Assembly: GCA_003215895.1 (NCBI GenBank)
Contig: QCJR01000002.1
Coordinates: forward strand, 1-64,000
Direction: 5' to 3'
Source: Prochlorococcus sp. AG-409-D14
GTDB lineage: Bacteria; Cyanobacteriota; Cyanobacteriia; PCC-6307; Cyanobiaceae
DNA: 64,000 nucleotides
In this document: one piece after another, positions 42,077 to 52,843 of the stretch
Layout: each line of letters starts with the position of its first letter
How positions within the stretch are numbered: position 1 is the first letter of the stretch
Position numbers and translations under genes: made by a program
The notes under the pieces: model-generated
The model's input: only the letters and a program-made list of their open reading frames with translations
What the model was told of the DNA's origin: nothing
The model's database searches: none

Positions 42077-42428
42077 TAAAAGTCTTTTCCACAAACCCGA
42101 CTTATTTACTTTATTTACTTTGATAATCGGTTACCGACAACATTTACGTGTTGTCGGTACTTCTATGGAAGAAACCCTTAAAGAGGGAGATTTAATAACA
42201 TATAAAAAATTAAATCCAAAAAATACTGACTTAAAGATTGGCGATATCGTCGTTGCCTTTCATCCAAAAACAAAAAATAAATTAATAATTAAAAGAATTC
42301 ATAGGATTTATCAAAATAAATTTGATTTAAGGGGAGACAACTCCTTTTCAAGCACTGATAGCCGGGAATTGGGTTTAATTGAATTAGATTTAATCATTGG
42401 GAAAGTAGACAAGATTTTCTCTAAATAG
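42051..42428 (+). CDS. sodX: Nickel SOD maturation protease (S26 type)
   Basis: VVGTSMEETLKEGDLI, IIKRIHRI, LRGDNSFSSTDSRELG; 26-nt overlap with sodN. Confidence 0.9.
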   Translation: MIAGLPQADKSLFHKPDLFTLFTLIIGYRQHLRVVGTSMEETLKEGDLITYKKLNPKNTDLKIGDIVVAFHPKTKNKLIIKRIHRIYQNKFDLRGDNSFSSTDSRELGLIELDLIIGKVDKIFSK

Positions 42429-42461
42429 ATTCAACTGATTTGGATAGATCTTTTCCTTAAT

Positions 42462-43349
42462 TTATAAGTTACCAATTAATTTTTTAACTCCACCTAATAT
42501 ATCTTCCTCTGACATAAGAGATTCACCAACCAAAACAGCATCAGCCCCATAACTCTTTACCAAGCTCAAATCCTCGCGAGTAAATAAACCTGACTCGCTT
42601 ACCAAAGTAATAGAATTTTCCTTGATTTGGTTAGCATAATTCTTAGCCAATTCCTTTGTAACTTCAAGATCAGTTTTAAAACTCTTTAAATTTCTATTGT
42701 TAATACCTATTAATTTAAATACATTAATATTTAGTACTCGTTCAAGTTCTTCTGAGTCATGAACCTCTACTAATATTGTCAGTCCCAAATATTTAGCGAC
42801 CTTAGATAAGTACTTTAAATCAGAATCAGTCAGAATTGCGGCTATCAAAAGTGCAGCATCAGCGCCCGCAGCTCTTGCTTGGTAAAGCTGATAGGGGTAA
42901 AGAATAAAATCCTTACATAGTATTGGGATTGTGATTTCCTTTCTAACTTCAACTAAGACATCAAAACCACCTTGAAAAAATTTTTTATCTGTTAAGACTG
43001 ATATACAGTTAGCACCTCCCTCTTCATACATTTTACCTATCATTCTCGCGTCAAAGTCCTCTCTAATTATCCCTCTACTTGGACTAGCTTTTTTGATTTC
43101 TGAAATTAGTGCTGGTTTCGACTTACTATTTCTTAATGCATCAATAAAATTTTTTGTTTTTGGTAAATCCTTGATCTTTTTTTTTAAATCTTCAAGCGAA
43201 ACTTTTTTTCTTGCAATCTCAACTTCTAAATGTTTTTCCCAAACAATTTCCTCCAAAATATTTTTAGGTTTTGAATCTGGATGGGGGATTGCATACTCTA
43301 AATTAGCTACTTTTATACTTGGGTTAGGAGGTCTTCTTCTGATTTCCAT
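42462..43349 (-). CDS. trpC: Indole-3-glycerol phosphate synthase
   Basis: [63 protein letters not shown]. Confidence 0.96.
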   Translation of the reverse strand: MEIRRRPPNPSIKVANLEYAIPHPDSKPKNILEEIVWEKHLEVEIARKKVSLEDLKKKIKDLPKTKNFIDALRNSKSKPALISEIKKASPSRGIIREDFDARMIGKMYEEGGANCISVLTDKKFFQGGFDVLVEVRKEITIPILCKDFILYPYQLYQARAAGADAALLIAAILTDSDLKYLSKVAKYLGLTILVEVHDSEELERVLNINVFKLIGINNRNLKSFKTDLEVTKELAKNYANQIKENSITLVSESGLFTREDLSLVKSYGADAVLVGESLMSEEDILGGVKKLIGNL

Positions 43350-43392
43350 AATTTAAATAATTAATGATCAATAAAAATAAAATTTGATTTAC

Positions 43393-44835
43393 CTACTTCT
43401 TTATTTGTAAAGATGCCTGTTTATAGGCAACCTCTACAACTTCGCTTAATGTTGGATGAGTATGAACTTCTTTTGACAAGGCATCAACTCGTTGTCTTCT
43501 AGAAATTGCATTAGAAACCTCTTGTATAAGATCAGCCGCATGTAATCCATAAATATGAGCTCCAAGAACCTCTCCATTCTCTTTATTAAAAATCAACTTC
43601 ATAATTCCATCACTTTCTAATTCAGCCAAGGCCTTAGAGTTCGCTTTAAAATAACTTCTAACAATTCCAAGTTCAAAACCTTCATTCTTTGCTAGATCTT
43701 TTGCTTCTTCTTCCGAAAGTCCAACGGAACTTATCTCAGGGTGGGTAAAAGTCGCTGCAGGTATACTTCTATAGTCAATTTCTGTTGCTTTTCCTAAAAT
43801 ATTTTCTACTGCAATACTCCCTTGCGCCGCAGCAGTATGGGCCAGCATCAACTTACCCGTAACATCTCCCACTGCCCATAGATTAGAAACTGGTTTTTCA
43901 TTTACCAATACTCTCATCTGATCATCAATTGGAATAAAACCCCTAATTGTTTCAACTCCAACGGATTGTAGATTTAGATTTTTAGTCGATGGAACTCGGC
44001 CTGTCGCAACCAGAACAGCATCAACTTGTAACTCCTCAATCACTTCTCGATTCTTTGCATCTGTAAGCTCGACCTCCACGGGACAACCTGGCTTAACTTT
44101 AGTAGCGAAGACTCCAGCTCGAGTTTCAATATCTCTTTTATCAATTAAATTTCTTGAAGCAATTTTCGTGATATCAGGATCGAAAGTAGGCATTACTTTA
44201 TCAAGAGCTTCAATCATGGTTACCTCACAACCTAAAGCTGTATAAATATCAGCAAATTCCAAACCTATATAGCCACTACCAATTATTGCGATCCATCTTG
44301 GCAACCATTCTAAATTAATCGCCTCATCACTTGTAAAAACAGTTCGTCCATCAATTTCAATTCCAGGGGGTACAAAAGGGTCTGAGCCTGTAGCCAAGAT
44401 AATATCTCTTGCGGAAAAAATTCTATCAACTCCATTAACTTCTCTTAAACCGACCTTTTGATTACCTTCTAAACGTCCTTCTCCTCTAAATATCTCAACT
44501 CCAGATCTTTCTAATGTTTTAGTAAGATTTTTTCGAATTGTCTCAACTAAGTTCTTTGCATGTTCTGCAATTTTTTTACGTTCAAATCTAACCGGAGCGG
44601 AATGTATCCCAAATTCAGCAAGATGAGGAACATTTGCAAGCTCACGCACTTTGCCACTGGCTGCTAGTAATGCTTTAGAAGGTACACAGCCTCTGTTGAC
44701 ACAGGTTCCGCCCATATCTCTTGATTCGACAATAGCCACTTTCAAACCAGCCTCTGCTGCATGTTTAGCAGCATCAAAACCTCCATATCCAGCTCCGACA
44801 ACAATTAAGTCAAAGTCAAAAGAAATTTCACTCAC
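43393..44835 (-). CDS. lpdA: Dihydrolipoamide dehydrogenase
   Basis: GGTCVNRGCVPSKALLAASG, IGSGYIGLEFADIY, WAVGDVTGKLMLAHTA. Confidence 0.95.
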   Translation of the reverse strand: MSEISFDFDLIVVGAGYGGFDAAKHAAEAGLKVAIVESRDMGGTCVNRGCVPSKALLAASGKVRELANVPHLAEFGIHSAPVRFERKKIAEHAKNLVETIRKNLTKTLERSGVEIFRGEGRLEGNQKVGLREVNGVDRIFSARDIILATGSDPFVPPGIEIDGRTVFTSDEAINLEWLPRWIAIIGSGYIGLEFADIYTALGCEVTMIEALDKVMPTFDPDITKIASRNLIDKRDIETRAGVFATKVKPGCPVEVELTDAKNREVIEELQVDAVLVATGRVPSTKNLNLQSVGVETIRGFIPIDDQMRVLVNEKPVSNLWAVGDVTGKLMLAHTAAAQGSIAVENILGKATEIDYRSIPAATFTHPEISSVGLSEEEAKDLAKNEGFELGIVRSYFKANSKALAELESDGIMKLIFNKENGEVLGAHIYGLHAADLIQEVSNAISRRQRVDALSKEVHTHPTLSEVVEVAYKQASLQIKK

Positions 44836-45668
44836 GGTTTTTTTTGGATACCCTTAACCATTTTTACTCTTTGTCGCTCCAACAAGAGAGGAACGGCAGC
44901 AGATGCCACATTTAGTGAATCAACTAATGAGCTATGAGGCAACGTAACAAAGTCTGTACAACAAGCTTCAATTGAAGAATGAACACCTGATCCTTCATTC
45001 CCAAGAACCAATACAGTAGGGAGATCCCAGTCTAATTCCCAATAAGGTTTCACTTTCTTATCAGTAATTTTATTCGGTGAAATTGTTCCTACTACTTGGT
45101 AATTATCATCAATAGCAATATTGAGTTTTAAAACAAGCATTTCAATACTTGAAGAAGATGAATCTCCAATCCTTTCAAAAGGTAAATGAAGAACTGAGCC
45201 AGCTGAGGATCTTAAAACCTTTTGATTTAGGGGATCTGCTCCAGAAGCCAACCACATAACTTCATATTCACCCGCAAGGGCTGATCGGAATAAATTTCCC
45301 AAATTGCCAGGATCTTGAATCCTATCTAAAGCCAAAATGTGTTTTGGGGCTTTCCCCGGTTTTGGCAACCCTGGTATTGGGAATATCGCCGCGACACCGT
45401 CAGGTGTCACGGTGGACAAAGATGCTTCTAAAACGTTCTTAGTAACTAGAGTTAATAAAGATCTTGAACCTATTTTTTTTAAATTTCCCTCATGCTCATC
45501 ACACCATTCAGGAGTTGCAATAACTTCTGTTGGCAAAAAATTTGTTTTCAAAGCCTCTTCTAACAAATGAGTCCCCTCAAGCAAAAGAGAAGAATGCTCT
45601 TCACGGCCAGTTTTTTTCAAAAGACACCTTAATTTTCTAACTAAAGGGTTTCTTTTACTTGTAATCAA
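44832..45668 (-). CDS. TrmH/SpoU family RNA methyltransferase
   Basis: ALDRIQDPGNLGNLFRSALA, VLVLGNEGSGV, LPHSSLVDSLNVASAAVPLLLER. Confidence 0.93.
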   Translation of the reverse strand: MITSKRNPLVRKLRCLLKKTGREEHSSLLLEGTHLLEEALKTNFLPTEVIATPEWCDEHEGNLKKIGSRSLLTLVTKNVLEASLSTVTPDGVAAIFPIPGLPKPGKAPKHILALDRIQDPGNLGNLFRSALAGEYEVMWLASGADPLNQKVLRSSAGSVLHLPFERIGDSSSSSIEMLVLKLNIAIDDNYQVVGTISPNKITDKKVKPYWELDWDLPTVLVLGNEGSGVHSSIEACCTDFVTLPHSSLVDSLNVASAAVPLLLERQRVKMVKGIQKKP

Positions 45669-45909
45669 TGGAGAATATGAATTATTAATTTTCTAACCTC
45701 AAATTATTTAATTTTTGAAAAGTAGAAAAGTTTCTTGCATTTTACTAACCACTGAATTTTCTTATTAAGTTCAATAGACTACATTACAAATCTTATTCAA
45801 ACTTTCAACATTATCAATATTTAATTTGAACCCATCAATTTTCAATAAGGTTGACTGGACTATTTTAAATCCACTTGGCATTATGGCTTGGTAAGCAGTT
45901 CGCACCAAT

Positions 45910-47286
45910 ATGAGTAGTGTGGCGACAATTAAAAGGAATCTTGTTCCGCCACATCTGGAGGTAAAAGGAGGTCGTCCGCTTAATGGGGTTTTAAAAGTTA
46001 GTGGAGCAAAAAATTCTTCGCTAGCTTTAATGGCTGCCTCTCTTCTTACGAAAGACAAGCTTCTCATTAAAAATGTTCCAGAACTTACGGACATTGAAGT
46101 TATGTCAGAGATTCTCCGTAATTTGGGCGCGAAGTTAACCAAAACAAAGAATTCCATCGAGATTAATTCAGCGTCCATTCATAACGTTGAATTACCGTAT
46201 CAACTAGTTCATAGTTTGAGGGCAAGTTTTTTCTGTGTTGGCCCCTTACTTACTAGACTTGGTGAAGCAAAAATTCCTTTACCTGGTGGTTGCAATATTG
46301 GAGCAAGACCTGTTGATGAACATATCAATGGTCTAAAAGCTTTAGGAGCGGAAGTTGAAATTATAAATGATGTTGTAAAGGCTCGAGTTTCGACTAAAAA
46401 CAAAAGATTACGTGGAACAGATATTTCTCTTAAATATCCCAGCGTTGGAGCTACTGAAACAATCTTGATGGCTTCTTGCTTAGCTTTAGGCAAAACAACA
46501 ATATCGAATCCAGCAAGAGAACCAGAGATCCAGGATCTCGCGAAAATGCTTAATTCAATGGGAGCGAAGGTTTTTGGAGCTGGAACAAAAAGAATCACAA
46601 TCATTGGAGTGGAATCTTTAAGCGGGACTTCTCATTGTGTTATTCCCGACAGGATAGAAGCAGGAACTTTTCTTATCGCTGCAGCAATAACACGATCGCC
46701 TCTCATTGTTGGTCCAGTAATCCCAAATCATTTGAGTGCTGTTATCTCAAAATTAGAAGAGTGTGGCTGTTCAATATCTCATCATGGGAATCATCATTTA
46801 AAAATCATTCCAAGAGAGATTTCAGGAGTTGACATAACCACAAGTCCTTTCCCTGGCTTTCCCACTGATCTTCAGGCTCCGTTTATGTCATTAATGGCCA
46901 CAGCTAAAGGTTCATGCAAAATCAAAGAAAAAGTTTTTGAGAAGAGAATGCAACATGTTTTGGAGCTAAATAAAATGGGCGCATGTATTTATCTAGAAAA
47001 CAATACTGCTCACATCAAAGGAGTAGAAGAACTTATTGGTTCAAATGTTGAGGGAGGAGATTTACGTTCTTCTGCTGCCATTATCCTTGCATGTCTCTCT
47101 GCTAAAGGAAATAGTATTTTCACGGGGCTCGAACACTTAGATAGAGGCTATGAAAAATTAGAAGAAAAGTTAACTAATGCAGGTTCTATTATTTCTAGAA
47201 AATTTAATCAAATAACATCTCATAGTTCTTTCTCTAACAAAATAATTAATGAAGACAATATTGATACTCAAAAAAATGCAGCTTAG
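45910..47286 (+). CDS. murA: UDP-N-acetylglucosamine 1-carboxyvinyltransferase
   Basis: [58 protein letters not shown]. Confidence 0.95.
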   Translation: MSSVATIKRNLVPPHLEVKGGRPLNGVLKVSGAKNSSLALMAASLLTKDKLLIKNVPELTDIEVMSEILRNLGAKLTKTKNSIEINSASIHNVELPYQLVHSLRASFFCVGPLLTRLGEAKIPLPGGCNIGARPVDEHINGLKALGAEVEIINDVVKARVSTKNKRLRGTDISLKYPSVGATETILMASCLALGKTTISNPAREPEIQDLAKMLNSMGAKVFGAGTKRITIIGVESLSGTSHCVIPDRIEAGTFLIAAAITRSPLIVGPVIPNHLSAVISKLEECGCSISHHGNHHLKIIPREISGVDITTSPFPGFPTDLQAPFMSLMATAKGSCKIKEKVFEKRMQHVLELNKMGACIYLENNTAHIKGVEELIGSNVEGGDLRSSAAIILACLSAKGNSIFTGLEHLDRGYEKLEEKLTNAGSIISRKFNQITSHSSFSNKIINEDNIDTQKNAA

Positions 47287-47325
47287 TTTCATATTCTTGC
47301 TAGTTTTGGCTTAAAATAAACTTAT

Positions 47326-47407
47326 GGGAGCGTGGTGGAATTGGTAGACGCACCGCACTCAAAATGCGGCACCTTCGGGTTTGTCGGTTCAAGTCCGACC
47401 GCTCCCA
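47326..47407 (+). tRNA. tRNA-Leu (CAA)
   Basis: gggagcg...cgctccc acceptor, CCGCA-CTCAAAA-TGCGG anticodon arm (CAA), variable arm CACCTTCGGGTTTG, GGTTCAAGTCC T arm. Confidence 0.95.
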
Positions 47408-47415
47408 CTTCATTG

Positions 47416-48597
47416 ATGAAAACTTATAATCGTTTTCCTTTAGACCTCATCAGGGGTAAAGGTTCATGGGTGTGGGACAAAAAAGGCCGAAAATATCTTG
47501 ATGCTGTGGCTGGCATTGCAACTTGTTCACTGGGCCACAGTGATAGAGCATTAATCAAGTCCTTATCAAAGCAATTAAGAAGACTTCAACATGTATCTAA
47601 CCTTTACGGTATACAAGAGCAAGAAGAACTAGCTAAATGGTTAACTTTACAGAGTTTTGCTAAGAGTGTATTTTTTTGCAATAGCGGTGCCGAAGCAAAC
47701 GAAGCTGCAATTAAATTGGCAAGAAAATATGGGCATAGTGAACGTAACATCGACAAACCTGTCATTCTTTGTGCAAAGGAAAGCTTTCATGGAAGAACAC
47801 TCGCAGCTGTAAGTGCTACAGGGCAGCCGAAATACCACAAAGGTTTCGAACCAATGGTTCAGGGATTTAAGTTTTTTTCTTATAACGACAATGAATCTTT
47901 TGAAAATCTATTTGATGATTTAGAAAAAACAGGTCCACAAATTGCAGCTGTATTTATTGAACCTATACAAGGTGAGGGAGGCATAAATATTGGAAAAAAA
48001 TCCTTTTTTGAGCTCATAAGAAAAAAATGTACCCACAGCAATGTTTTATTGATACTTGACGAAGTCCAAACTGGAATGGGAAGGACAGGTACTCTTTGGG
48101 GATATGAACAACTGGGTATTGAACCTGATGTTTTCACACTAGCCAAAGGACTTGGTGGAGGTCATGCCATTGGAGCGCTATTAGTTAATCAATTAGCTGA
48201 TGTCTTTCAGCCCGGTGATCATGCCAGCACTTTTGGAGGGAATCCATTCGCTTGTAGAGCAGCTCTAACCGTTGGGAAAGAAATACAAAAAAGAGACCTC
48301 CTAAATAAAGTCACCAAGAGAGGTGTTCAATTAAAAGAAGGATTAATTAAACTTTCAAATAAATATTCAGACATATTTATTTCCACAAGAGGTGTTGGGC
48401 TTATTCAAGGTCTCGTTATAAAAGACAATATCAAAATAACATCTCTTGATATTGTCAAATTGGCCTTAGAAGAGAAACTACTTCTAGTACCAGCTGGTTT
48501 AAAAGTAGTAAGGATAGTCCCTCCTCTAACTATTACAAAAAAAGAAATCAACGAGCTTTTATCGCGACTAGACAAATGTCTGATGAAACTTTCATAG
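47416..48597 (+). CDS. argD: Acetylornithine aminotransferase
   Basis: FCNSGAEANEAAIKLARKYG, SFHGRTLAAVSATGQPKYHKGF, LDEVQTGMGRTG. Start corrected to 47416 because the track start lies in the tRNA. Confidence 0.95.
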   Translation: MKTYNRFPLDLIRGKGSWVWDKKGRKYLDAVAGIATCSLGHSDRALIKSLSKQLRRLQHVSNLYGIQEQEELAKWLTLQSFAKSVFFCNSGAEANEAAIKLARKYGHSERNIDKPVILCAKESFHGRTLAAVSATGQPKYHKGFEPMVQGFKFFSYNDNESFENLFDDLEKTGPQIAAVFIEPIQGEGGINIGKKSFFELIRKKCTHSNVLLILDEVQTGMGRTGTLWGYEQLGIEPDVFTLAKGLGGGHAIGALLVNQLADVFQPGDHASTFGGNPFACRAALTVGKEIQKRDLLNKVTKRGVQLKEGLIKLSNKYSDIFISTRGVGLIQGLVIKDNIKITSLDIVKLALEEKLLLVPAGLKVVRIVPPLTITKKEINELLSRLDKCLMKLS

Positions 48598-49814
48598 CAC
48601 AATCGAATTTCATTTTTGAAAGCGAGAGCAAAGAATATAAAGATATGAATCTGGGCATAGATCGAATGTCATTGGCTATTAATGCCATGGGAGATCCCTG
48701 TAAAAAAATACCTGCTATTCAAATAGCAGGAACAAATGGGAAAGGCTCTATTGCCGCTTTTATTAGTAGTGTTCTTAGCTTAGTAAATATCAAAACTGGA
48801 ATTACCACTTCCCCCCATTTAGTTGATTGGGTCGAGAGAATATGTATAAACAAGACTCCAATATCAAAAGAAGAATTTCAATCATTAAGCCTGTCTCTTT
48901 CTCCAATTACAAAAAAATATAGCTTAACTCCTTTTGAATGTGTTATTGCAATAGCACTCAAATATTTTACTTTAAAGGAAGTTGAACTTCTTATTCTTGA
49001 GGTAGGACTTGGAGGAAGACTTGATGCAACAACCTCGCATCAATATAGACCTATTATTGCATTTGGAGCTATTGGACTTGATCATTGTGAATACCTAGGT
49101 AATAGTCTAGAAAAAGTAGCTATTGAGAAAGCAGCTGTAATAACTACAAAGAGTACTATCGTTACATCTACTCAACACAATATTGTAAAAAGAGTTTTCG
49201 AAAAGACTGCTAAGAGGAAACAAGCAGTCATTCATTGGGTAGATCCTATTCCATCAGATTGGGAACTCGGCCTATCAGGAGCAATACAGAAAGAAAATGC
49301 AGCTGTAGCTAAAGGAGTTATTGAATCCTTAAAAAATTTTGGTTGGAATATTTCTGAGGGACAACTTCGAGAGGGCTTATCTCTTGCTAAATGGCCTGGA
49401 AGACTTCAAACAACAAAATGGGAAGGGATGCCCATAGTTGTTGATGGTGCACATAATCCTCACGCGGCTAAGCAATTATCAACTGAAAGAGACACATGGA
49501 CTGGTCAAGAAAGTGGAATTATTTGGATACTAGGTATTCAAAAAAGAAAAGACATGATAGGTATTTTGCATAAGCTAATTAGAGAAAAAGATTTAGCTTG
49601 GATAGTTCCTGTTCCAGGCCAACAAAGCTGGTCAAAAGATCATATTTTAAGTTTTTGCCCTAAATATAAAGACCAAATCAAAGAAGCAGTTAGTGTTGAA
49701 GAAGTTTTATCAACACTTAAAAAACAATATAGATGGCCATCTCCACCACCTATCATTTCAGGATCTCTATATTTAATAGGCGACCTTTTTCGAAGGAAAA
49801 TATTGAGCAGTTAA
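48576..49814 (+). CDS. folC: Folylpolyglutamate/dihydrofolate synthase
   Basis: IAGTNGKGSIAAFISSVL, TSPHLVDWVERICIN, LEVGLGGRLDATT, VDGAHNPHAA. Confidence 0.94.
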   Translation: MSDETFIAQSNFIFESESKEYKDMNLGIDRMSLAINAMGDPCKKIPAIQIAGTNGKGSIAAFISSVLSLVNIKTGITTSPHLVDWVERICINKTPISKEEFQSLSLSLSPITKKYSLTPFECVIAIALKYFTLKEVELLILEVGLGGRLDATTSHQYRPIIAFGAIGLDHCEYLGNSLEKVAIEKAAVITTKSTIVTSTQHNIVKRVFEKTAKRKQAVIHWVDPIPSDWELGLSGAIQKENAAVAKGVIESLKNFGWNISEGQLREGLSLAKWPGRLQTTKWEGMPIVVDGAHNPHAAKQLSTERDTWTGQESGIIWILGIQKRKDMIGILHKLIREKDLAWIVPVPGQQSWSKDHILSFCPKYKDQIKEAVSVEEVLSTLKKQYRWPSPPPIISGSLYLIGDLFRRKILSS

Positions 49815-49839
49815 ATTGTTTAAAAATAGAGCCATTAAA

Positions 49840-51192
49840 TCAATTGACTTTTAGATCCCACCCCTTGAGTTTACCTGGATTGAGAATACCTTTTGGATCA
49901 AAGTTACTCTTAGCTTGTACTTGATCAGAATCAATTACACCTAAGCCTCCATCTTCAACAGTGATTGTATGCGGATTAAAAATCACTGCGCCAAGGTCCT
50001 TACATTGGCTGATTAATTTATTCATAGCCTCTTCACCTTGCCATTTAACAAGTGGGAGTGAGGCTAATCTTTGAACTCCATTTTGACGAACACATTCCAA
50101 ATGCCATAAAAGATTCGATCCCCAATCAGATTTCAATTTTCTAATCATTTCAAATTCAGGATGAGGAAGAAGCATTTGCAAATATGTCCAGTCAGGATCA
50201 ATGCCACGCATATGCAAAGTTGTATGGTTCCATGAAAGTTCTCGAAGACCGGTCCCTGCCCTCAGATTTTCCGATCCTAAGTCATAAAAGTCAGCACCAG
50301 ATGCTTTTGCAAGACGCTCAGTTGTACTGACACCATCAGGTGAAACCAACATTAAAATCCTATGTTTACCAGAGGGTTTACCAGACCAATGTGGCAGACA
50401 ATTAACAATTTCTTTTTCTAATAAAGTTCCCAAATAAAGCTCCAGTGCAGCGCAATTAAATTTGCTTAATAAGTCGACAGCCTGTTCCCAATCAAAACAA
50501 TCGACAACTATTTGTTGCCATTTAACATATGGAGCCGTTGTAAATTTCAGCGCGGTAATAATCCCGTTAGTTCCATAAGCATGATTCAAAGCCTCTGAAT
50601 TATTTGCGTTCAACTCAAGTTTTCTTGGTGGATCCTCAGTCGTTATTATTTCTAGGGATTGCAAATGCCCAGGATCTCTCAGGAATCCCCAACGGACGGA
50701 TCCTATTCCACCTGAACCACCAGCGATAAAACCACCAATCGAGGCGCTTCTCCATGTACTTGGTAGCAACCGCAACTGACGTCCATGCTTAATCAACTCA
50801 TCATTAATATCTCTAAGCAAACAACCAGATTCAACTGTAATTTCACCTGTTTTTGAATCGAAATTTCTAATTTTTTTAAGACCAGACATAACCATAACAA
50901 CTCCACCGTTAAGAGGGACACACTGCCCATAGTTCCCTGTTCCAGAGCCTCTGAGGGTCAAAGGAGTTGAATACTTATTACATAATTGAGCCACAAGAAT
51001 AATTGCATCTACAGAAAATGGTCTAACGACTATGTCAGCAAGACAATCTTTCAATTCATTGATCAATATTGGCGAATAATCAAAGAAATCTTTAGATAAC
51101 CTTTTTAAATCACTAGTTTTTTGATAGATCTCTATATCAGCAATTGATTTTAGTTCGCTTAAAATCAACTCTATTTTCTGTTTATTAGTCAT
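49840..51192 (-). CDS. FAD-binding oxidoreductase (glycolate oxidase/GlcD-E-like)
   Basis: TPLTLRGSGTGNYGQCVPLNGGVVMVMSGL, C-terminal FDPKGILNPGKL. Confidence 0.87.
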   Translation of the reverse strand: MTNKQKIELILSELKSIADIEIYQKTSDLKRLSKDFFDYSPILINELKDCLADIVVRPFSVDAIILVAQLCNKYSTPLTLRGSGTGNYGQCVPLNGGVVMVMSGLKKIRNFDSKTGEITVESGCLLRDINDELIKHGRQLRLLPSTWRSASIGGFIAGGSGGIGSVRWGFLRDPGHLQSLEIITTEDPPRKLELNANNSEALNHAYGTNGIITALKFTTAPYVKWQQIVVDCFDWEQAVDLLSKFNCAALELYLGTLLEKEIVNCLPHWSGKPSGKHRILMLVSPDGVSTTERLAKASGADFYDLGSENLRAGTGLRELSWNHTTLHMRGIDPDWTYLQMLLPHPEFEMIRKLKSDWGSNLLWHLECVRQNGVQRLASLPLVKWQGEEAMNKLISQCKDLGAVIFNPHTITVEDGGLGVIDSDQVQAKSNFDPKGILNPGKLKGWDLKVN

Positions 51193-51198
51193 GACTCA

Positions 51199-52503
51199 TC
51201 ATTTGTGAATGTTGTTTTTTGTTTTAGGCAATTCATTCAAGAATTCACCATTAACGACTACTCTTCGTTTAGGTCTATCAGACAAAGCTTTTACCCAACT
51301 ATTTGAATCTAACAAAATAAAATCGGCAGGACTTCCCTTTTGAAAAAGGCCATCCCATTGAAGGCTTAGCACTTGTGCTGCAGACGAGGTGAACGGAGCA
51401 AGGCCCAATCTTTCCCAGGGAGATAAATGAGCAATTGGCATAGAAAAAGCCATTAAATTTATTGGATCAAAATTAGACAAAGGAAACCATGCATCATTGA
51501 CATTGTCACCTCCAACAGATACAACAACTCCAGCCTTTTGCAGTTGGAATATTGGAGCAAGTGGTCTTTTAATTAAAGTAGAGCGATCTTTTCTTCCAAG
51601 AAGCCAAGAATTAGTTAGTGGTAAAGCAACGACTTTTAACTTATTTTTAGCCATTTTCTTGGCCAAATGTGAAATCGCCTTTTCTTTTAGCAATCCCATG
51701 CTGCTTAAATGACTACAAGTTATTGATATCTCATTTTCAACTTGAGCTAATACTTCTAGAAGTACTTTCAATCCTCCAGCCGAGCAAGACTGAGACTCAT
51801 CAATATGTAGATCTATATCGCAATTAAGTCTATTTGCGAGTTGAACTAGATGTAATAAAGACTTAAAAGTCTTCCTCTTACTAAAAGGAGGAGCTATTAC
51901 TCCACCTAAAAGATCTCGATTGGAAGCAACTCTTTGAGCTAAAAGATCTCCCTCTTCAGTTTGCCAAAAGTCCAATGGAACCAAAGCTACAAACTGTAAG
52001 AAAATTTTTTCTTTCCATTTTTTCCTAACATCCTCCAAAATATCCCAATCTCTCATTGCATTTTTTCCAAAACTGTCAATATGGGATCTAATTGCCCTGA
52101 TTCCATTCACTAGCGCTAGATTGAGAGACTTTTCAACGCTGAAAATTAATTCATCTTTGGACCTCAATTCATATTCACTTAGATTTGCATCCAAGGCTTC
52201 TTGATAGGTACCCTTCAAATTGGATGAGCGAGGCCATGAGAATGCTTTATCTATATGTGCATGAGGTTCCGCAAATCTTGGAAGAAGAATTTCCTCCGGA
52301 ACTTTAGATGTTTCTTTTAAACCCTTAATAGAGGTAATGGTTCCATCTCTCCACTCAATTTGAATAGAGGACAAGCCTTCTTGATCAATTGATGTTCCTA
52401 ATACATCCTTTCCATTGCCAATCAAACATCTTGGGACAAGAACATCTACGAGTCCAGACTTTGAGGGATTTGCAACCAATTCAACATTTTTTGCGAAATT
52501 CAC
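51199..52503 (-). CDS. Amidohydrolase family (cytosine-deaminase-like)
   Basis: LPRFAEPHAHIDKAFSW, DLHIDES, ITCSHLSSMG, VVSVGGDNVNDAWFP. Confidence 0.82.
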   Translation of the reverse strand: MNFAKNVELVANPSKSGLVDVLVPRCLIGNGKDVLGTSIDQEGLSSIQIEWRDGTITSIKGLKETSKVPEEILLPRFAEPHAHIDKAFSWPRSSNLKGTYQEALDANLSEYELRSKDELIFSVEKSLNLALVNGIRAIRSHIDSFGKNAMRDWDILEDVRKKWKEKIFLQFVALVPLDFWQTEEGDLLAQRVASNRDLLGGVIAPPFSKRKTFKSLLHLVQLANRLNCDIDLHIDESQSCSAGGLKVLLEVLAQVENEISITCSHLSSMGLLKEKAISHLAKKMAKNKLKVVALPLTNSWLLGRKDRSTLIKRPLAPIFQLQKAGVVVSVGGDNVNDAWFPLSNFDPINLMAFSMPIAHLSPWERLGLAPFTSSAAQVLSLQWDGLFQKGSPADFILLDSNSWVKALSDRPKRRVVVNGEFLNELPKTKNNIHK

Positions 52504-52707
52504 TTTTGAATAGATTTCAATCCCGAGCTTTTATTAATCCGGGTTCTAATTACACAGTAACTTTAATAGCTGTCAATTGCGTTGTGATCAAAATATAAAA
52601 AGTTAAAAATTTAATCCTTACTATCTACAATGTTATCAAGCTAAATTTTTTACCAAAATCATTTTGGAATCTCAAAATGGCAAATCATTGGTAGATTAAA
52701 AGCACAA

Positions 52708-52781
52708 GGCGGGCGTCGCCAAGTGGTTAAGGCAGCGGCTTGTGGCGCCGCTATTCGGGGGTTCGAATCCCCTCGCTCGCC
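52708..52781 (+). tRNA. tRNA-His (GTG)
   Basis: G-1 plus gcgggcg/cgctcgc acceptor, GCGGC-TTGTGGC-GCCGC anticodon arm, TTCGAAT T loop, discriminator C opposite G-1. Confidence 0.93.
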
Positions 52782-52843
52782 CTTGAACATTTTTTGGAAT
52801 CAATCTCAAAAATCTTTTTTTCTAAGGTAAAAATAAACCTGCG

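Noticed and set aside
45771-46178. 135-aa minus-strand ORF at the 5' end of murA
   Set aside because: Antisense to conserved murA coding sequence; no recognisable features.
47332-47415. N-terminal extension of argD ORF (MVELVDAPHSKCGTFGFVGSSPTAPTS)
   Set aside because: This is translation of the tRNA-Leu gene; the real argD start is the ATG at 47416.
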